Positions 44,190-53,596 of a DNA stretch of 64,000 nt are shown in pieces. The DNA lies in contig NZ_BCTO01000004.1 of NCBI RefSeq assembly GCF_001571325.1, forward strand, positions 1-64,000, written 5' to 3'. This stretch comes from Delftia tsuruhatensis NBRC 16741. Its GTDB lineage: Bacteria; Pseudomonadota; Gammaproteobacteria; Burkholderiales; Burkholderiaceae_C. How positions within the stretch are numbered: position 1 is the first letter of the stretch; each line of letters begins with the position of its first letter. The position numbers and the translations under genes are program-made. The notes below the pieces were generated by a model. It ran no database searches and was not told the DNA's origin. It saw only the letters and a list, made by a program, of their open reading frames with translations.

Positions 44190-44960
44190 CTATATACGAC
44201 CCACCCAGGACTGCGTGGCCGAAAGCAACGTCCAGGGCAACGAGCCCCGACTGCCACCGCCGATGACATCCGCGTCCCGCACCACCATGACCGATCCACC
44301 ATCGAACACCACCCGTGCGGTCAGACGATAGCGGGGACTGGAAAGACTCTCCTGAAAGGCTGCGCCGCCGGTGCCATCCAGCGCGGCCAAAAGAGCAGCG
44401 GGTGCCGCCTTGGGGTTGATGCCAGTGCGCCCATCGGTATCCGCCACGATGAAGGGTCGAATCTGTGCGTAGATGCCATAGGTCACCCCGGGAATCTGCA
44501 GCAGATCTTCGGGCGCCTCCCACGCCACGCTATTGACCACCCCTTTTCCTGCCTGACGGAACTCGACCAAGGCCTGCGCAAGCGCCGCGCCCTGCCCCAA
44601 GCCCATGCGTGTGAACAGTGATCCCAGCAATTCCGGCGAAGCCGCATTGATATTGACCAGACCGCTCCAGGGCAGAATTTCGACCTCTATTATCTGCCCC
44701 CCCCATGGAACCTGCTCCACCCTACGTTCGCTGAATTCCTGGGGCTTGAGTGCAATCTGTTGCAAAACCTGATAGATGGCTGCTTCTCCCCGGGCTCGTC
44801 CAGCAGCCATGTCGCGGGTAACACCAACCACCGAGGCCTCCTGGCGGACCACCTTGCCCAAACTGGTGGCAAAAATGGAAAGTGCTGCAACGATCCAAAG
44901 TACAAGCACCAACGCCATGCCCTGGTGTCTCTTCATCCCGCCTGCGTACTGCCGGCTCAT
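44190..44960 (-). CDS. gspK: T2SS minor pseudopilin GspK
   Basis: 256 residues, short for GspK (often about 300). Prepilin-type segment KRHQGMALVLVLWIVAALSI near residue 10 with a Met rather than Phe after the cleavage Gly; the usual Glu5 is absent, as in other GspK. The alpha-helical insert carries LVNINAASPELLGSLFTRMG. Caps the pseudopilus with GspI and GspJ. Overlaps gspJ by ATGA. Confidence 0.85.
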   Translation of the reverse strand: MSRQYAGGMKRHQGMALVLVLWIVAALSIFATSLGKVVRQEASVVGVTRDMAAGRARGEAAIYQVLQQIALKPQEFSERRVEQVPWGGQIIEVEILPWSGLVNINAASPELLGSLFTRMGLGQGAALAQALVEFRQAGKGVVNSVAWEAPEDLLQIPGVTYGIYAQIRPFIVADTDGRTGINPKAAPAALLAALDGTGGAAFQESLSSPRYRLTARVVFDGGSVMVVRDADVIGGGSRGSLPWTLLSATQSWVGRI

Positions 44961-45631
44961 CGGCGGCTCCCACCGAATACGGCGCCGCCGCTACCAGAGC
45001 TTCGGTTGGTGGCAGGAGGGGTGTAGAAGGCAATCGCCATCAACGGCCAGACACCACCGGCCGATTGCAGCTGAATCTGGACCGCAGAAGGCAGCTCCTT
45101 GTCATCAACCCACTGCGGCTGCCATTGCGCAACGCCCGATTTCGCGTTCTGGTAGCTCAGCACGAAGGCCGTGACGGCCCGCTCCAGGACATAGGATTGG
45201 CCCTGCCCCCAGTCAGGAGCGACGTCCACCCCCTTCCAGGGAGCGAAGCGCAGCACCAAAGCGTCACCGTCCAAGGCCAACTGGAAATGGGTTCGCCCAC
45301 CCATGCCAAACCGGGCCGGCATGATTCCCAGCCACTGCATTCCCTTGGGTCCGCCTTCAAAGAAATACTCGCTCTCTCCCTGCTTTCGCATACCGGTCTG
45401 CCTCTGGGCAGCGGAAATCTGCCCCAGCACAGAGCGCAAGAACCCGATCGACACCCGCTGATGGTCCATGCGGTCAAGCCGGGCATCCACACGTTCCTGC
45501 GTCTGCGAGACTGTTGACATGACCGAGGCCAACCCCAGGGTGAGCATGGACAGCAGCACCATGGCCACGAGAAGCTCTACCAGCGTAAAACCTTGCGCGC
45601 GGGCGCGAGGTGCCCTAAACATCCTCATCAC
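44957..45631 (-). CDS. gspJ: T2SS minor pseudopilin GspJ
   Basis: 224 residues. Prepilin leader ends RAQG and is followed by FTLVELLVAMVLLSMLTLG with the conserved Glu5. Beta-rich C-terminal domain typical of GspJ. Member of the tip complex. Overlaps gspI by ATGA. Confidence 0.9.
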   Translation of the reverse strand: MMRMFRAPRARAQGFTLVELLVAMVLLSMLTLGLASVMSTVSQTQERVDARLDRMDHQRVSIGFLRSVLGQISAAQRQTGMRKQGESEYFFEGGPKGMQWLGIMPARFGMGGRTHFQLALDGDALVLRFAPWKGVDVAPDWGQGQSYVLERAVTAFVLSYQNAKSGVAQWQPQWVDDKELPSAVQIQLQSAGGVWPLMAIAFYTPPATNRSSGSGGAVFGGSRR

Positions 45632-46035
45632 CTTGTCACCTCGCCAGGTTGCAGCGGCCGCTGGGGACGAAGTGTCTCGAACACCCAGCTGCGCCCCTCA
45701 GAGAGTATGGTGATGCGCAAGGCGTGCAAAGGAGCCGCCGTTTCCGGCAAATCACCTGCCGAAAATGGGGCTGAAATAATCTGCCAGGCATAGGCGCCAT
45801 CCTGCCCGGAGGCTTGGTTTCCGCCAGGATCGACCATGGGGAAAGCGTCCATCAGCGATTCGGCCAACATGGCCACGCCCTGGGTCTGCTCCAGCTTGGC
45901 CACGCCACGCGCAGAACCGCCAACGGCGCGATAGATCAAAGCGACCGATATGGCCATGATGGTCAGGGCGACCAGCAGTTCCAGCAGGGTCATACCCCGC
46001 ACCGCCGCGCGGGAGCCAGAGCGTTGCGACATCAC
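45628..46035 (-). CDS. gspI: T2SS minor pseudopilin GspI
   Basis: 135 residues. Prepilin cleavage after AAVRG, mature start MTLLELLVALTIMAISVALI with Glu5. Short beta-sheet C-terminus. Nucleates the tip with GspJ and GspK; coupled by ATGA to both neighbours. Confidence 0.9.
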   Translation of the reverse strand: MMSQRSGSRAAVRGMTLLELLVALTIMAISVALIYRAVGGSARGVAKLEQTQGVAMLAESLMDAFPMVDPGGNQASGQDGAYAWQIISAPFSAGDLPETAAPLHALRITILSEGRSWVFETLRPQRPLQPGEVTR

Positions 46036-46478
46036 AGGGTTTCTTTGGTGACCTGACCGGACAGCCAGTCCACCCGCAAGCGCACGCCACCACCGCTTTC
46101 ACCTCGTATCAACGAGATGCTGCCGCCCGTCGCGCCTCCCTCGGGCAGGAAAACAATGGTCTGACTGCCGTCGGCAAGTGCGGCGCCGGCCGCCGTGACG
46201 AGCTGCACCTTCAGGCCCTCGGGTACTTTCGCAGATGCCTGCCCGGCAATACCGTATTGCTGGCTCACCGTGTTGAAGGCAAACGCCACGGGCATGCCCT
46301 GCAGCGTCGCCTGCTGCCGCGCCTTGCGCAGCAGGGCCGTGACGTCCTGCACCGTCTGGCGGTAGGCGACGGCATCCCGCAGCTTGCCCATGGCGGGCGG
46401 CACGATGCCGATGATCGCGGCAAGGATGCCGAAGACCACCAGCAACTCGATCAGCGTGAAACCATGGGAGCGCTTCAA
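46032..46478 (-). CDS. gspH: T2SS minor pseudopilin GspH
   Basis: 148 residues. Type 4 prepilin signal MKRSHG, then FTLIELLVVFGILAAIIGIV. Beta-rich body (QKTVQDV-like helix, then sheet). Links the tip complex to the GspG fibre. Confidence 0.88.
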   Translation of the reverse strand: MKRSHGFTLIELLVVFGILAAIIGIVPPAMGKLRDAVAYRQTVQDVTALLRKARQQATLQGMPVAFAFNTVSQQYGIAGQASAKVPEGLKVQLVTAAGAALADGSQTIVFLPEGGATGGSISLIRGESGGGVRLRVDWLSGQVTKETL

Positions 46479-46530
46479 GACATATTCCCGGCACGGAGGC
46501 AGCGTTGCACTACGGCGTCAGACCAGCAAC

Positions 46531-46971
46531 TTACTTGGTGTTGCGGATATCGGAGGCCTCGCCCTCGCCACCGGGTGTGCCGTCGGAACCCAGCGAGAGG
46601 ATTTCGAGGTCGCCATTGGCAGCCGGGTAGGTGTAGCGGTAAGGATTGTTCCAGGGATCATTCGGCACGCCACCCTTCAGGTAAGGGCCTGCCCAGCCGG
46701 CGACGCCAGCGGGCTGCTTGACCAGCGCGTCCAGGCCCTGCTGCGAGGTGGGATAGCGGCCCACGTCGAGCTTGTACAGCTCCAGCGCCTTTTCGATGTC
46801 GGCAATCTGCACGCCGGCCGTCTTGGTCTTGGCTCCGCCTAACTGGTTCAGCACCTTGGGGCCGACCAGGCCGGCCAGCAGGGTCAGGATGGCCAGCACG
46901 ACCAGCAGTTCGATCAGCGTGAAGCCACGCTTGCGGGCGCGGGAGGACAGTTGCTTTTGCATGCGCATCAT
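46531..46971 (-). CDS. gspG: T2SS major pseudopilin GspG
   Basis: 146 residues. Leader up to RKRG, then FTLIELLVVLAILTLLAGLV with Glu5. C-terminal part has the GspG calcium-loop region (LKGGVPNDPWNNPYRYTYPA, LGSDGTPGGEGEASDI). Three in-frame ATGs at 46971, 46968 and 46962 make the exact start uncertain. Builds the pseudopilus shaft. Confidence 0.93.
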   Translation of the reverse strand: MMRMQKQLSSRARKRGFTLIELLVVLAILTLLAGLVGPKVLNQLGGAKTKTAGVQIADIEKALELYKLDVGRYPTSQQGLDALVKQPAGVAGWAGPYLKGGVPNDPWNNPYRYTYPAANGDLEILSLGSDGTPGGEGEASDIRNTK

Positions 46972-47003
46972 CTTCTACATACCTTTCAGACAATTCAGAT
47001 TCA

Positions 47004-48221
47004 TCAGACGGCCAGATCGTTGACGGACAGGATTCCGAGCAGGATCGACACGATGATGGAGGCGATAAGGATACCGAGGACCAGGATCAGCGCCGGCTCC
47101 AGCATGGTCAGGAGGCGTTTGATCGCGTTTTCGACCTCGCGGTTCAATATGTTGGACAGCTCCAGCATCATGTCGCCCAGGCGGCCGGTTTCCTCGCCCA
47201 CCCGCACCAGATTCAGGGCCAGGGGCTCGAATTCTCCGGTTTTCTGGGCAGCATGGGCCATGCGATGGCCTTCCTTGACCATGGGACCCATTTTTTCCAG
47301 GCGCTCGCGGATGGCGACGTTGGAGACCGTGTCGCTGGCAATGCGCAGTGCTGTCAGCAACGTGACGCCGTTGCCCAGCAGCGTGCCCAGCGATCGGCTG
47401 AACAAGGTGAGCTGGTACTTGCGCACCACGCCCCCCAGGCCCGGCAGGCCCAGCAGCCACGATTGCCAAGTCTGGCGGCCCTTGGGGCTCTTGGCCCAGC
47501 GGGAAAAGGCCCAGCCCAGCGCGCCCAGCACGATGAACACCGCCCAGCCGTAGCTGCGAAACGCATGGCCCAGCCCCATCACGAACTGCGTGGGAAAGGG
47601 CAGCGCGTCGCCCATGTCGTTGAAGAGCTGCTCGAACTGCGGGACCACGAAGCCCAGCATGGCCACCAGGGACAGCACGGCCACGCCCAGCAGGATGGCC
47701 GGATAGATGGTGGCCGAGACCACGCTGTCGCGCAGGGCACGCTGGCGCGCCATGTGTTCCACCAGCCGGTTGAGCACGCCCGACATCTGGCCGCTGGCCT
47801 CGCCCGAGCGCACCATGTTGATATAGAAGTCGCCGAACAGGTCATGGTGCTTGCCCAGCGCCTGGCTCAGCGGCATGCCGGCCTTGACGCTGTCGAGCAC
47901 GGACTGGAGCATGGCCTGCATCTGCACCTTGTGGCTCATCTCCACCAGGACCTTGAGCGCATTGTCCAGCGACAGGCCGGCACGCATCATGATGGCCAGT
48001 TCGGTGGTCATGCCCTGGATGTCGTCGGCCTTGATGCGGCCTTTCTTGAGCGCACGCGCCGCCAGCGGCACATTGCCCAGGCTTGCGGCTTCCTCGACCT
48101 TGATGGGCGACAGGCGGCTCTTGCGCAGGTGCACCACCACCTCGGCCACGGCCGCAGCGGAAAAAGTGCCCTTGACCATCTGACCGCGGCTGTCCACGGC
48201 CTCCCAGCTGTAATCAGGCAT
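47004..48221 (-). CDS. gspF: T2SS inner-membrane protein GspF
   Basis: 405 residues, normal for the family. Two repeated cytoplasmic helical domains (about 65-190 and 270-390) each followed by membrane segments near 170, 220 and 375. Motif FGDFYINMVRSGEASGQMSG and its second copy NLVRVGEETGRLGDMM. Forms the platform on which GspE acts. Overlaps gspE by eight bases. Confidence 0.93.
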   Translation of the reverse strand: MPDYSWEAVDSRGQMVKGTFSAAAVAEVVVHLRKSRLSPIKVEEAASLGNVPLAARALKKGRIKADDIQGMTTELAIMMRAGLSLDNALKVLVEMSHKVQMQAMLQSVLDSVKAGMPLSQALGKHHDLFGDFYINMVRSGEASGQMSGVLNRLVEHMARQRALRDSVVSATIYPAILLGVAVLSLVAMLGFVVPQFEQLFNDMGDALPFPTQFVMGLGHAFRSYGWAVFIVLGALGWAFSRWAKSPKGRQTWQSWLLGLPGLGGVVRKYQLTLFSRSLGTLLGNGVTLLTALRIASDTVSNVAIRERLEKMGPMVKEGHRMAHAAQKTGEFEPLALNLVRVGEETGRLGDMMLELSNILNREVENAIKRLLTMLEPALILVLGILIASIIVSILLGILSVNDLAV

Positions 48222-49941
48222 CGCTCTGGTCCTGGGTCACGCGCAGCACTTCGTCCAGCGTGGTGACGCCCGAAGCCACCTTGCGCAGGCCGTCGTCATA
48301 GAGGCTCAGCATGCCGCTCTTGGCGGCCATGGCATGCAGGGCGTTGGCATCCTGGCCTTCGATGATGGCGCGGCGCAGCGGCTCGTCGATGACCATGAGT
48401 TCGTGGATGCCGGTACGTCCCTTGTAGCCCGTGCCGCGGCAGTGCTCGCAGCCGACGGCGCGGTAGATGGGCGAGCCCTCGCGCAGAAAGCGCTTGAGGC
48501 CGCTGCCCTCGATGGCGGCCGTCGGCAGTGTGTCGGGCTGCTTGCAGCGCGAGCACAGCGTGCGCACCAGCCGCTGGGCCAGCACGCCGTTGACCGAGGA
48601 GGTGATCAGGTAGCTCTCCACCCCCATGTCGCGCATGCGGGTGACTGCGCCTGCGGCGGTGTTGGTGTGCAGCGTGGACAGCACCAGGTGACCTGTCAGG
48701 GCGGACTGCACGGCGATCTGCGCGGTTTCTCCGTCACGCATTTCGCCGATCATGATGATGTCCGGGTCCTGGCGCAGGATGGAGCGCAGGGCGTTGGCGA
48801 AGGTCAGGTCGATCTGGGGATGGACCTGGATCTGGTTGATGCCGTCGAGCTGGTATTCGACCGGGTCCTCGACGGTGATGATCTTGTTGGAAACCGCGTC
48901 GATCTTGGACAGGGCTGCATACAGCGTGGTGGTCTTGCCAGAGCCCGTGGGGCCCGTGACCAGCACAATGCCGTGCGGCTTGGCCAGCAGCGTGTTGAAT
49001 TTCTCGAGCGTGTCCGCCTCGAAGCCCATGCTTTCCAGGCGCAGCCTCACGCTGGCGCGGTCCAGCACCCGCATGACGATGCTCTCGCCATGCACCGTGG
49101 GCGCGGTGGAGACGCGCAGGTCCAGTTCGCGGCCCTTGGCGCGGGTCTTGATGCGGCCGTCCTGCGGCAGGCGGCGCTCGGCAATGTCCAGATGGGCCAG
49201 CAGCTTGACGCGCGAGCCGACGGCGGCGCTCAGGCGCGGCGGCACGAGTTCGGCCGCGTGGATCACGCCGTCCATGCGGTAGCGCACCTGCAGGCCGGCT
49301 TCAAAGGGCTCGAGGTGGATGTCGGAGGCGTGCAGCTCGATGGCGCGGGAAATGATGCCTGTGACCAGGCGGATGACAGGCGCCTCGCTGGCCAGGTCCT
49401 TCAGATGTTCGACGAAGTCGCCACCCGTGGCGTCCGATTCCCAGTCCTGGCCTTCTTCCCCTTCGGGTTCCTGGCCTGCTTCGGACAGTGCCTTGCGGAT
49501 GTCGGCCTCCAGCGCCAGCACGGGCTTGATCTGCAGCCCCGTGGCCAGGCGCAGCGCCTTGGTGATGAAGGGGTCCTGCGGCACGGACATGGCCACTTCG
49601 AGCACGCCGTCCTGCAGCGAAATGGGGCAGACGCACTGCGCATCCAGAAAACTGGCCAGCAGGCCAGGCACGTCGGGCAGCAGGTCGGGAAACTCTTCCG
49701 CACGCAGCCAGCGCATCTGCAGCTGCTCGGCCAGCGCCTGGGCCACGTCGGTTTCCGCCACCACACCCAGCTGTACCAGCACCTGGCCCAGGTAGCCGCC
49801 CAACTCCTGCTGCGCCTGCAGGGCGTTTTGCAGATCGCGCTCGTTCAGCTTGCCGGCGGAAAGGAGGCGTTCGCCCAGCCGCCCCTTGATCGGGGCTTCG
49901 ACAGCGGCAATCGGTTCCATGAGGTGATTGGTGGAAGACAT
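48214..49941 (-). CDS. gspE: T2SS ATPase GspE
   Basis: 575 residues. N1 domain (about 20-150) binds GspL; catalytic core has Walker A GPTGSGKTTTLYAA, Asp box EDPVEYQLDGINQIQVHPQ, Walker B GEMRDGETAQIA and the His box HLVLSTLHTNTA. Four-cysteine zinc site: CSRCKQ then CEHCRGTGYKGRTGIHE. Powers pseudopilus assembly. First gene of the leftward operon E-F-G-H-I-J-K-L-M-N-D. Confidence 0.95.
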   Translation of the reverse strand: MSSTNHLMEPIAAVEAPIKGRLGERLLSAGKLNERDLQNALQAQQELGGYLGQVLVQLGVVAETDVAQALAEQLQMRWLRAEEFPDLLPDVPGLLASFLDAQCVCPISLQDGVLEVAMSVPQDPFITKALRLATGLQIKPVLALEADIRKALSEAGQEPEGEEGQDWESDATGGDFVEHLKDLASEAPVIRLVTGIISRAIELHASDIHLEPFEAGLQVRYRMDGVIHAAELVPPRLSAAVGSRVKLLAHLDIAERRLPQDGRIKTRAKGRELDLRVSTAPTVHGESIVMRVLDRASVRLRLESMGFEADTLEKFNTLLAKPHGIVLVTGPTGSGKTTTLYAALSKIDAVSNKIITVEDPVEYQLDGINQIQVHPQIDLTFANALRSILRQDPDIIMIGEMRDGETAQIAVQSALTGHLVLSTLHTNTAAGAVTRMRDMGVESYLITSSVNGVLAQRLVRTLCSRCKQPDTLPTAAIEGSGLKRFLREGSPIYRAVGCEHCRGTGYKGRTGIHELMVIDEPLRRAIIEGQDANALHAMAAKSGMLSLYDDGLRKVASGVTTLDEVLRVTQDQSDA

Positions 49942-50119
49942 TGCCGCGGATTATCCACTGTCGCCGCATCCCCCGCCAAAGGCATAGCATGCGACACCCA
50001 GGGGCGCCGCCTTCCCGTCATCAACTGTTACGCGCGCAATCGTGCGGCGCGATGCTGCGCTGCACGATGAAAAGTGGCCTCAGGCGGTTTCAGGCGTTGT
50101 CAGGTGGTTCAAGGCGGCT

Positions 50120-50932
50120 TCAAGCCGCCTTCACCGCCTCCGCGGGCAGGCCGCTGGCATCGCCCCAACGGCGCTGGGCCATGACCAGCAGCCCCTCGAA
50201 GATGAGGTTGTCCACCAGTTCGAAAGGCCGCGTCATGCTGGGCACCATCTTCCAGCCGGCGCCGCCGGCCATGACGCAGGCAGGCTCCATGCTGCAGTGC
50301 ATGTAGAGATGCTGGTACATGCGCTCCACGGCACCGGCGATGGCGTAGGTGCCGCCGCTGGTCAGGGCGTCGCTGGTGTTGGTGGGAAATGGCGTGACCG
50401 CGCCCGTGGGCACATGCAGGCCGGCCGTGCCGCTTTCCAGGGCGCGCAGCATGATGCCGTGGCCCGGAAGAATCAGCCCGCCCATGAAGTGGCCATGCTG
50501 GTCCAGCGCGTCCACGGTGACGGCCGTGCCGACCATGACCACGATCAGGGGCCGCTCGGGGCCGCGCTGCAGGATGTGCTGGCGCGCACCGATCATGGCC
50601 ACCCAGCGGTCCGCACCCAGGCGCGACGGAAAATCGTAGCCATTGGTGACGCCGGCCTCGGCTGCGCTGGGCACGGCCCACTGCGGCTCGAAATCCCAGC
50701 CCAGCATCATGTCGATCTGGTCGTGCACGCGCCGTCGCGCCGTGTCGCCAGCCACCACGCAGCCCAGCATGCGCGTGGGCGTGGGCAGGTCGCTCCACGG
50801 CCCTTCGGCCAGGTGCTCGATGTGCTCAAGGAACTCGGCGCCGTGCGCCAGCAGGGCAGCGCCAGGCCGATGCGCGTCGTACATCGCCCATTTCAAGCGG
50901 GTGTTGCCGATGTCTATGGCCAAAAAAGTCAT
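50120..50932 (-). CDS. coaX: Type III pantothenate kinase
   Basis: 270 residues from the ATG at 50932; the open frame extends 28 codons further. First step of coenzyme A synthesis from pantothenate. ASKHA-fold motifs: [14 protein letters not shown] at the start, [12 protein letters not shown] in the middle, [20 protein letters not shown] with the pantothenate pocket [11 protein letters not shown]. No strong ribosome site is visible. The often adjacent birA is not in this window. Confidence 0.92.
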   Translation of the reverse strand: MTFLAIDIGNTRLKWAMYDAHRPGAALLAHGAEFLEHIEHLAEGPWSDLPTPTRMLGCVVAGDTARRRVHDQIDMMLGWDFEPQWAVPSAAEAGVTNGYDFPSRLGADRWVAMIGARQHILQRGPERPLIVVMVGTAVTVDALDQHGHFMGGLILPGHGIMLRALESGTAGLHVPTGAVTPFPTNTSDALTSGGTYAIAGAVERMYQHLYMHCSMEPACVMAGGAGWKMVPSMTRPFELVDNLIFEGLLVMAQRRWGDASGLPAEAVKAA

Positions 50933-51117
50933 GGGCGGGATTATCGGAGTTTTCCGGAGGATAGCGTCAGCCATGGACGACAACTGAGTGAGGACGTGAA
51001 CGCAAGAATGGCGCAAATGTCAAAAATCCGGGAGCGCTCCTGCCCGGCAGCGCGCGCTGCCACTGTTAGGCGTTACATTGGCCTTTCCGTTTTTCCACCC
51101 ACCAACAGGAGTCACCC

Positions 51118-51588
51118 ATGGGACTTTTCAGTTTCATCAAGGAAGCCGGCGAAAAGCTGTTCGGCGGCAGCGCCGCACAGGCAGCCGAGCCTGCGCAAGA
51201 CCTGAATGCCAAGGCGGCCAAGGCCATCGAGACCTATATCGGCACGCAGAACCTGGGCGTCAGTGACGTGAAGGTGCAGTTCGACGGCTCGCAGGGCAAG
51301 GTCACGGTGCTGGGCACGGCACCTACCCAGGCGGCCAAGGAAAAGGTGACGCTGTGCTGCGGCAACGTCTCCAGCGTGCAGTCCGTGGACAACCAGATGA
51401 CGGTGACCAACCCCGAGCCCGAAGCCCAGTACCACGACGTGGTGCGCGGCGACACGCTGTCGGCCATTGCAAAGAAGTTCTATGGCGATGCCAACAAGTA
51501 CCCGGTGATCTTCGAGGCCAACAAGCCCATGCTGAGCCACCCCGACAAGATCTACCCCGGCCAGAAGCTGCGCATTCCGGCAATCTAA
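51118..51588 (+). CDS. BON-LysM protein (Kbp/YgaU-like)
   Basis: 156 residues with AGGAG upstream. BON domain at about 25-95 (LGVSDVKVQFDGSQGKVTVL), LysM at about 105-154 (YHDVVRGDTLSAIAKKFYGD, PVIFEANKPMLSHPDKIYPG). Same architecture and length as E. coli Kbp/YgaU, a cytoplasmic potassium-binding protein. Opens with GLFSFIKEAGEKLFG, typical of that family. Single gene, ended by a repeat and a terminator. Confidence 0.9.
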   Translation: MGLFSFIKEAGEKLFGGSAAQAAEPAQDLNAKAAKAIETYIGTQNLGVSDVKVQFDGSQGKVTVLGTAPTQAAKEKVTLCCGNVSSVQSVDNQMTVTNPEPEAQYHDVVRGDTLSAIAKKFYGDANKYPVIFEANKPMLSHPDKIYPGQKLRIPAI

Positions 51589-51672
51589 GCCCCCCTGAGC
51601 GGCGTCGCCGCTTCCCCCTGAGGGGGACGACACCCTCGCGGCGGGGCGGCCCTTGCTCGGTGTCTCTGACCT
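51589..51672 (+). repeat. 3'-end intergenic repeat, copy C
   Basis: Begins directly after the LysM gene stop as GCCCCCCTGAG and, reading in reverse complement, matches copy B over about 80 bp, including the CAAGGGCCGCCCCGCCGCGAGG block. Orientation relative to its upstream gene is the same as in copies A, B and D. Confidence 0.8.
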
Positions 51673-51718
51673 GGCTCATGCCAGTTCTGGATGCCGCGAA
51701 TTAGACCTACCCCGCTCC

Positions 51719-51746
51719 GAGAAAGGCCGCAATAGCGGCCTTTCTC
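51719..51746. terminator. Bidirectional terminator between convergent genes
   Basis: Perfect 12-bp stem GAGAAAGGCCGC-AATA-GCGGCCTTTCTC. It separates the rightward LysM gene from the leftward maleate isomerase gene ending at 51757. Confidence 0.8.
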
Positions 51747-51756
51747 AATGAAAGAT

Positions 51757-52515
51757 TCAGTATTTACCGCTCAACAGCGCACCGAACCCCGGAACGGCTG
51801 TCGGCAAGCCCAGGCGCTTGAGCATCATGAACGTCGTGGCCACCGAGGAAGACAGTACCGGCAGGCCCACGCGGTCCTCGATGGGCTGCACCGAGGCCAG
51901 CGAGGGCATCTGCACGCAGGCCGAGGCGATGACCGCGTCGGCATTGGCCGTGTTCAGGCGCCGCGTGATCTCGATGGGTGCGCGCGCATCCTGGGCGCCC
52001 ACCTGCAGGTTGTCGGCAATCTCCAGCGAGATGCTGTCCACCACTTCGATGCCTTCGTTCTCTATGTAGTCGATGACCAGCTGCGTCAGCGGCTTCATGT
52101 AGGGCGCCAGCAGCGCCACCTTCTTCGCGCCGATGGCGTGCAGGCCATCGACCAGGGCGCCGGCGCTGGTGACCACAGGCGCGGGGCCGCCGTTGTCCAC
52201 GGTGCGCTGGTGCAGGCGCGTCTCGGAGACACGGTGGTAGCCGCGCCCCATGCTCATGATGGCCACCAGGCAGGCATAGCCGAGCACATCGACACGCGCA
52301 TCCGACAGTTCCAGCGCGCAGCGGTCGCTGTCGCCGTCCATGGCAGCCAGCTCCTCCTTGGTCACATGCTTCATGCGCATGCGGCTGGAGTGAAAGGTGA
52401 AACGCTCGGGCGCCAGGGCCTCGCGGGCCCGCAGGATGGCGGGGATCTCGGTCTCCATCGTGGTGTTGGAGCTGGGCACGATCTGCCCGATACGGAAATG
52501 GTTTTTGGCTGTCAT
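51757..52515 (-). CDS. Maleate isomerase family protein (Asp/Glu racemase fold)
   Basis: 252 residues from the ATG at 52515, with GGA 5 nt upstream. Converts maleate to fumarate in the characterised members. The two catalytic cysteines are in LGYACLVAIMS (near residue 80) and IASACVQMPSL (near residue 195). PSSNTTMETEIP is the substrate loop. It begins one base after the stop of the Bug-type binding protein, so uptake and isomerisation of a dicarboxylate are probably co-expressed. Arylmalonate decarboxylase relatives are a less likely alternative. Confidence 0.82.
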   Translation of the reverse strand: MTAKNHFRIGQIVPSSNTTMETEIPAILRAREALAPERFTFHSSRMRMKHVTKEELAAMDGDSDRCALELSDARVDVLGYACLVAIMSMGRGYHRVSETRLHQRTVDNGGPAPVVTSAGALVDGLHAIGAKKVALLAPYMKPLTQLVIDYIENEGIEVVDSISLEIADNLQVGAQDARAPIEITRRLNTANADAVIASACVQMPSLASVQPIEDRVGLPVLSSSVATTFMMLKRLGLPTAVPGFGALLSGKY

Positions 52516-52516
52516 G

Positions 52517-53491
52517 TCAATCCATCGTGATGTGGTTGGCCTTGATGACCTTGCCCCAGTGGTCCGTCTCGCGCTGGACCAGGGCGGCCAGCGCCTGCGG
52601 GCCGAGGAATCGCGGCTCCACGCCCTGCAGGGCCGCGCGCTTTTGCACGTCAGGCGACTCCAGGGAGGTCTTGAGCGCGTCCGACAGCCTGGCGATGGCG
52701 TCGGGCGGCGTGCCCGCAGGCGCGAACAGGCCGACCCAGGCCTCCAGCTCGAAGCCCGGCAGGCCCGCTTCTGCGGTGGTGGGCACATCGGGCAGCATGG
52801 GATGGCGCGTCTTGCTGGTCACGGCCAGGGCCCTGAGCTTGCCCGTCTGCACATGGCCCAGCACCGAAGGCGGCGTGGTGATGAACATCTGCACCTGGCC
52901 GCCCAGCACGTCCTGGATGGCCGGGCCGGACCCCTTGTAGGGCACATGCGTGATCTGGGTCTGGGTCACCTGGGCGAACACGGCCGTGCCCACGTGCGAC
53001 AGCGAGCCATTGCCCTGCGACGCATAGTTGACCTTGCCCGGGTTCTTGCGCAGGTAGGCAATGAATTCCTGCAGACTGTTCGCCGGCACCGAAGGATGGA
53101 CGGCGATCACATTGGTGGCGGCCACGATCAGTCCCACGGGCACCAGCTCGGACTGGGCCCAGGGCAGCTTGGGAAACAGCGCCGGATTGCCCACGTGGTA
53201 GGCCGAATACGAAGCCAGCAGCGTGTAGCCGTCCTTGGGTGCCCTGGCCACCATCTGGTAGGCAATGTTGCCGCTGGCCCCGCCCCGGTTGTCCACCACG
53301 ACCGACTGCCCCAGCAGGCGCGACATCGGATCGGACGCCAGGCGTGCCGCCGTGTCCACCACGCCGCCGGGCGGATTGGGGACCACGAGGGTGATGGACT
53401 TGGCTGGAAAGGCCTGGGCCTGGACGGTTCCTGCGCCCAGCAGGGCGGCCGCTGCCAGGCCGGCGGCCTGCAGCACAATGCGTCGATTCAT
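52517..53491 (-). CDS. Bug-family (TTT/TctC) periplasmic binding protein
   Basis: 324 residues from the ATG at 53491 with GGAG 6 nt upstream; an ATG four codons earlier has a poorer site. Tat or Sec-type signal with NRRIVLQAAGLAAAALLGAG. Typical Bug motifs: ITLVVPNPPGGVVDTAARL, VVVDNRGGASGNIA, and VTHVPYKGSGPA-like ITHVPYKGSGPAIQDVLGGQ. No TctA/TctB membrane genes are present here, so it is an orphan binding protein, common in this family. Ligand probably a carboxylate. Confidence 0.92.
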   Translation of the reverse strand: MNRRIVLQAAGLAAAALLGAGTVQAQAFPAKSITLVVPNPPGGVVDTAARLASDPMSRLLGQSVVVDNRGGASGNIAYQMVARAPKDGYTLLASYSAYHVGNPALFPKLPWAQSELVPVGLIVAATNVIAVHPSVPANSLQEFIAYLRKNPGKVNYASQGNGSLSHVGTAVFAQVTQTQITHVPYKGSGPAIQDVLGGQVQMFITTPPSVLGHVQTGKLRALAVTSKTRHPMLPDVPTTAEAGLPGFELEAWVGLFAPAGTPPDAIARLSDALKTSLESPDVQKRAALQGVEPRFLGPQALAALVQRETDHWGKVIKANHITMD

Positions 53492-53596
53492 GCTTGTCTC
53501 CATGTTCTCTTTGTACCGGCGCATTCTTGCGGGCCTGCTCGCGGTCGAACAGCCGTATCTCGTTGATCCATCCTTCGTCTCTGGTGGAGGATGCGA

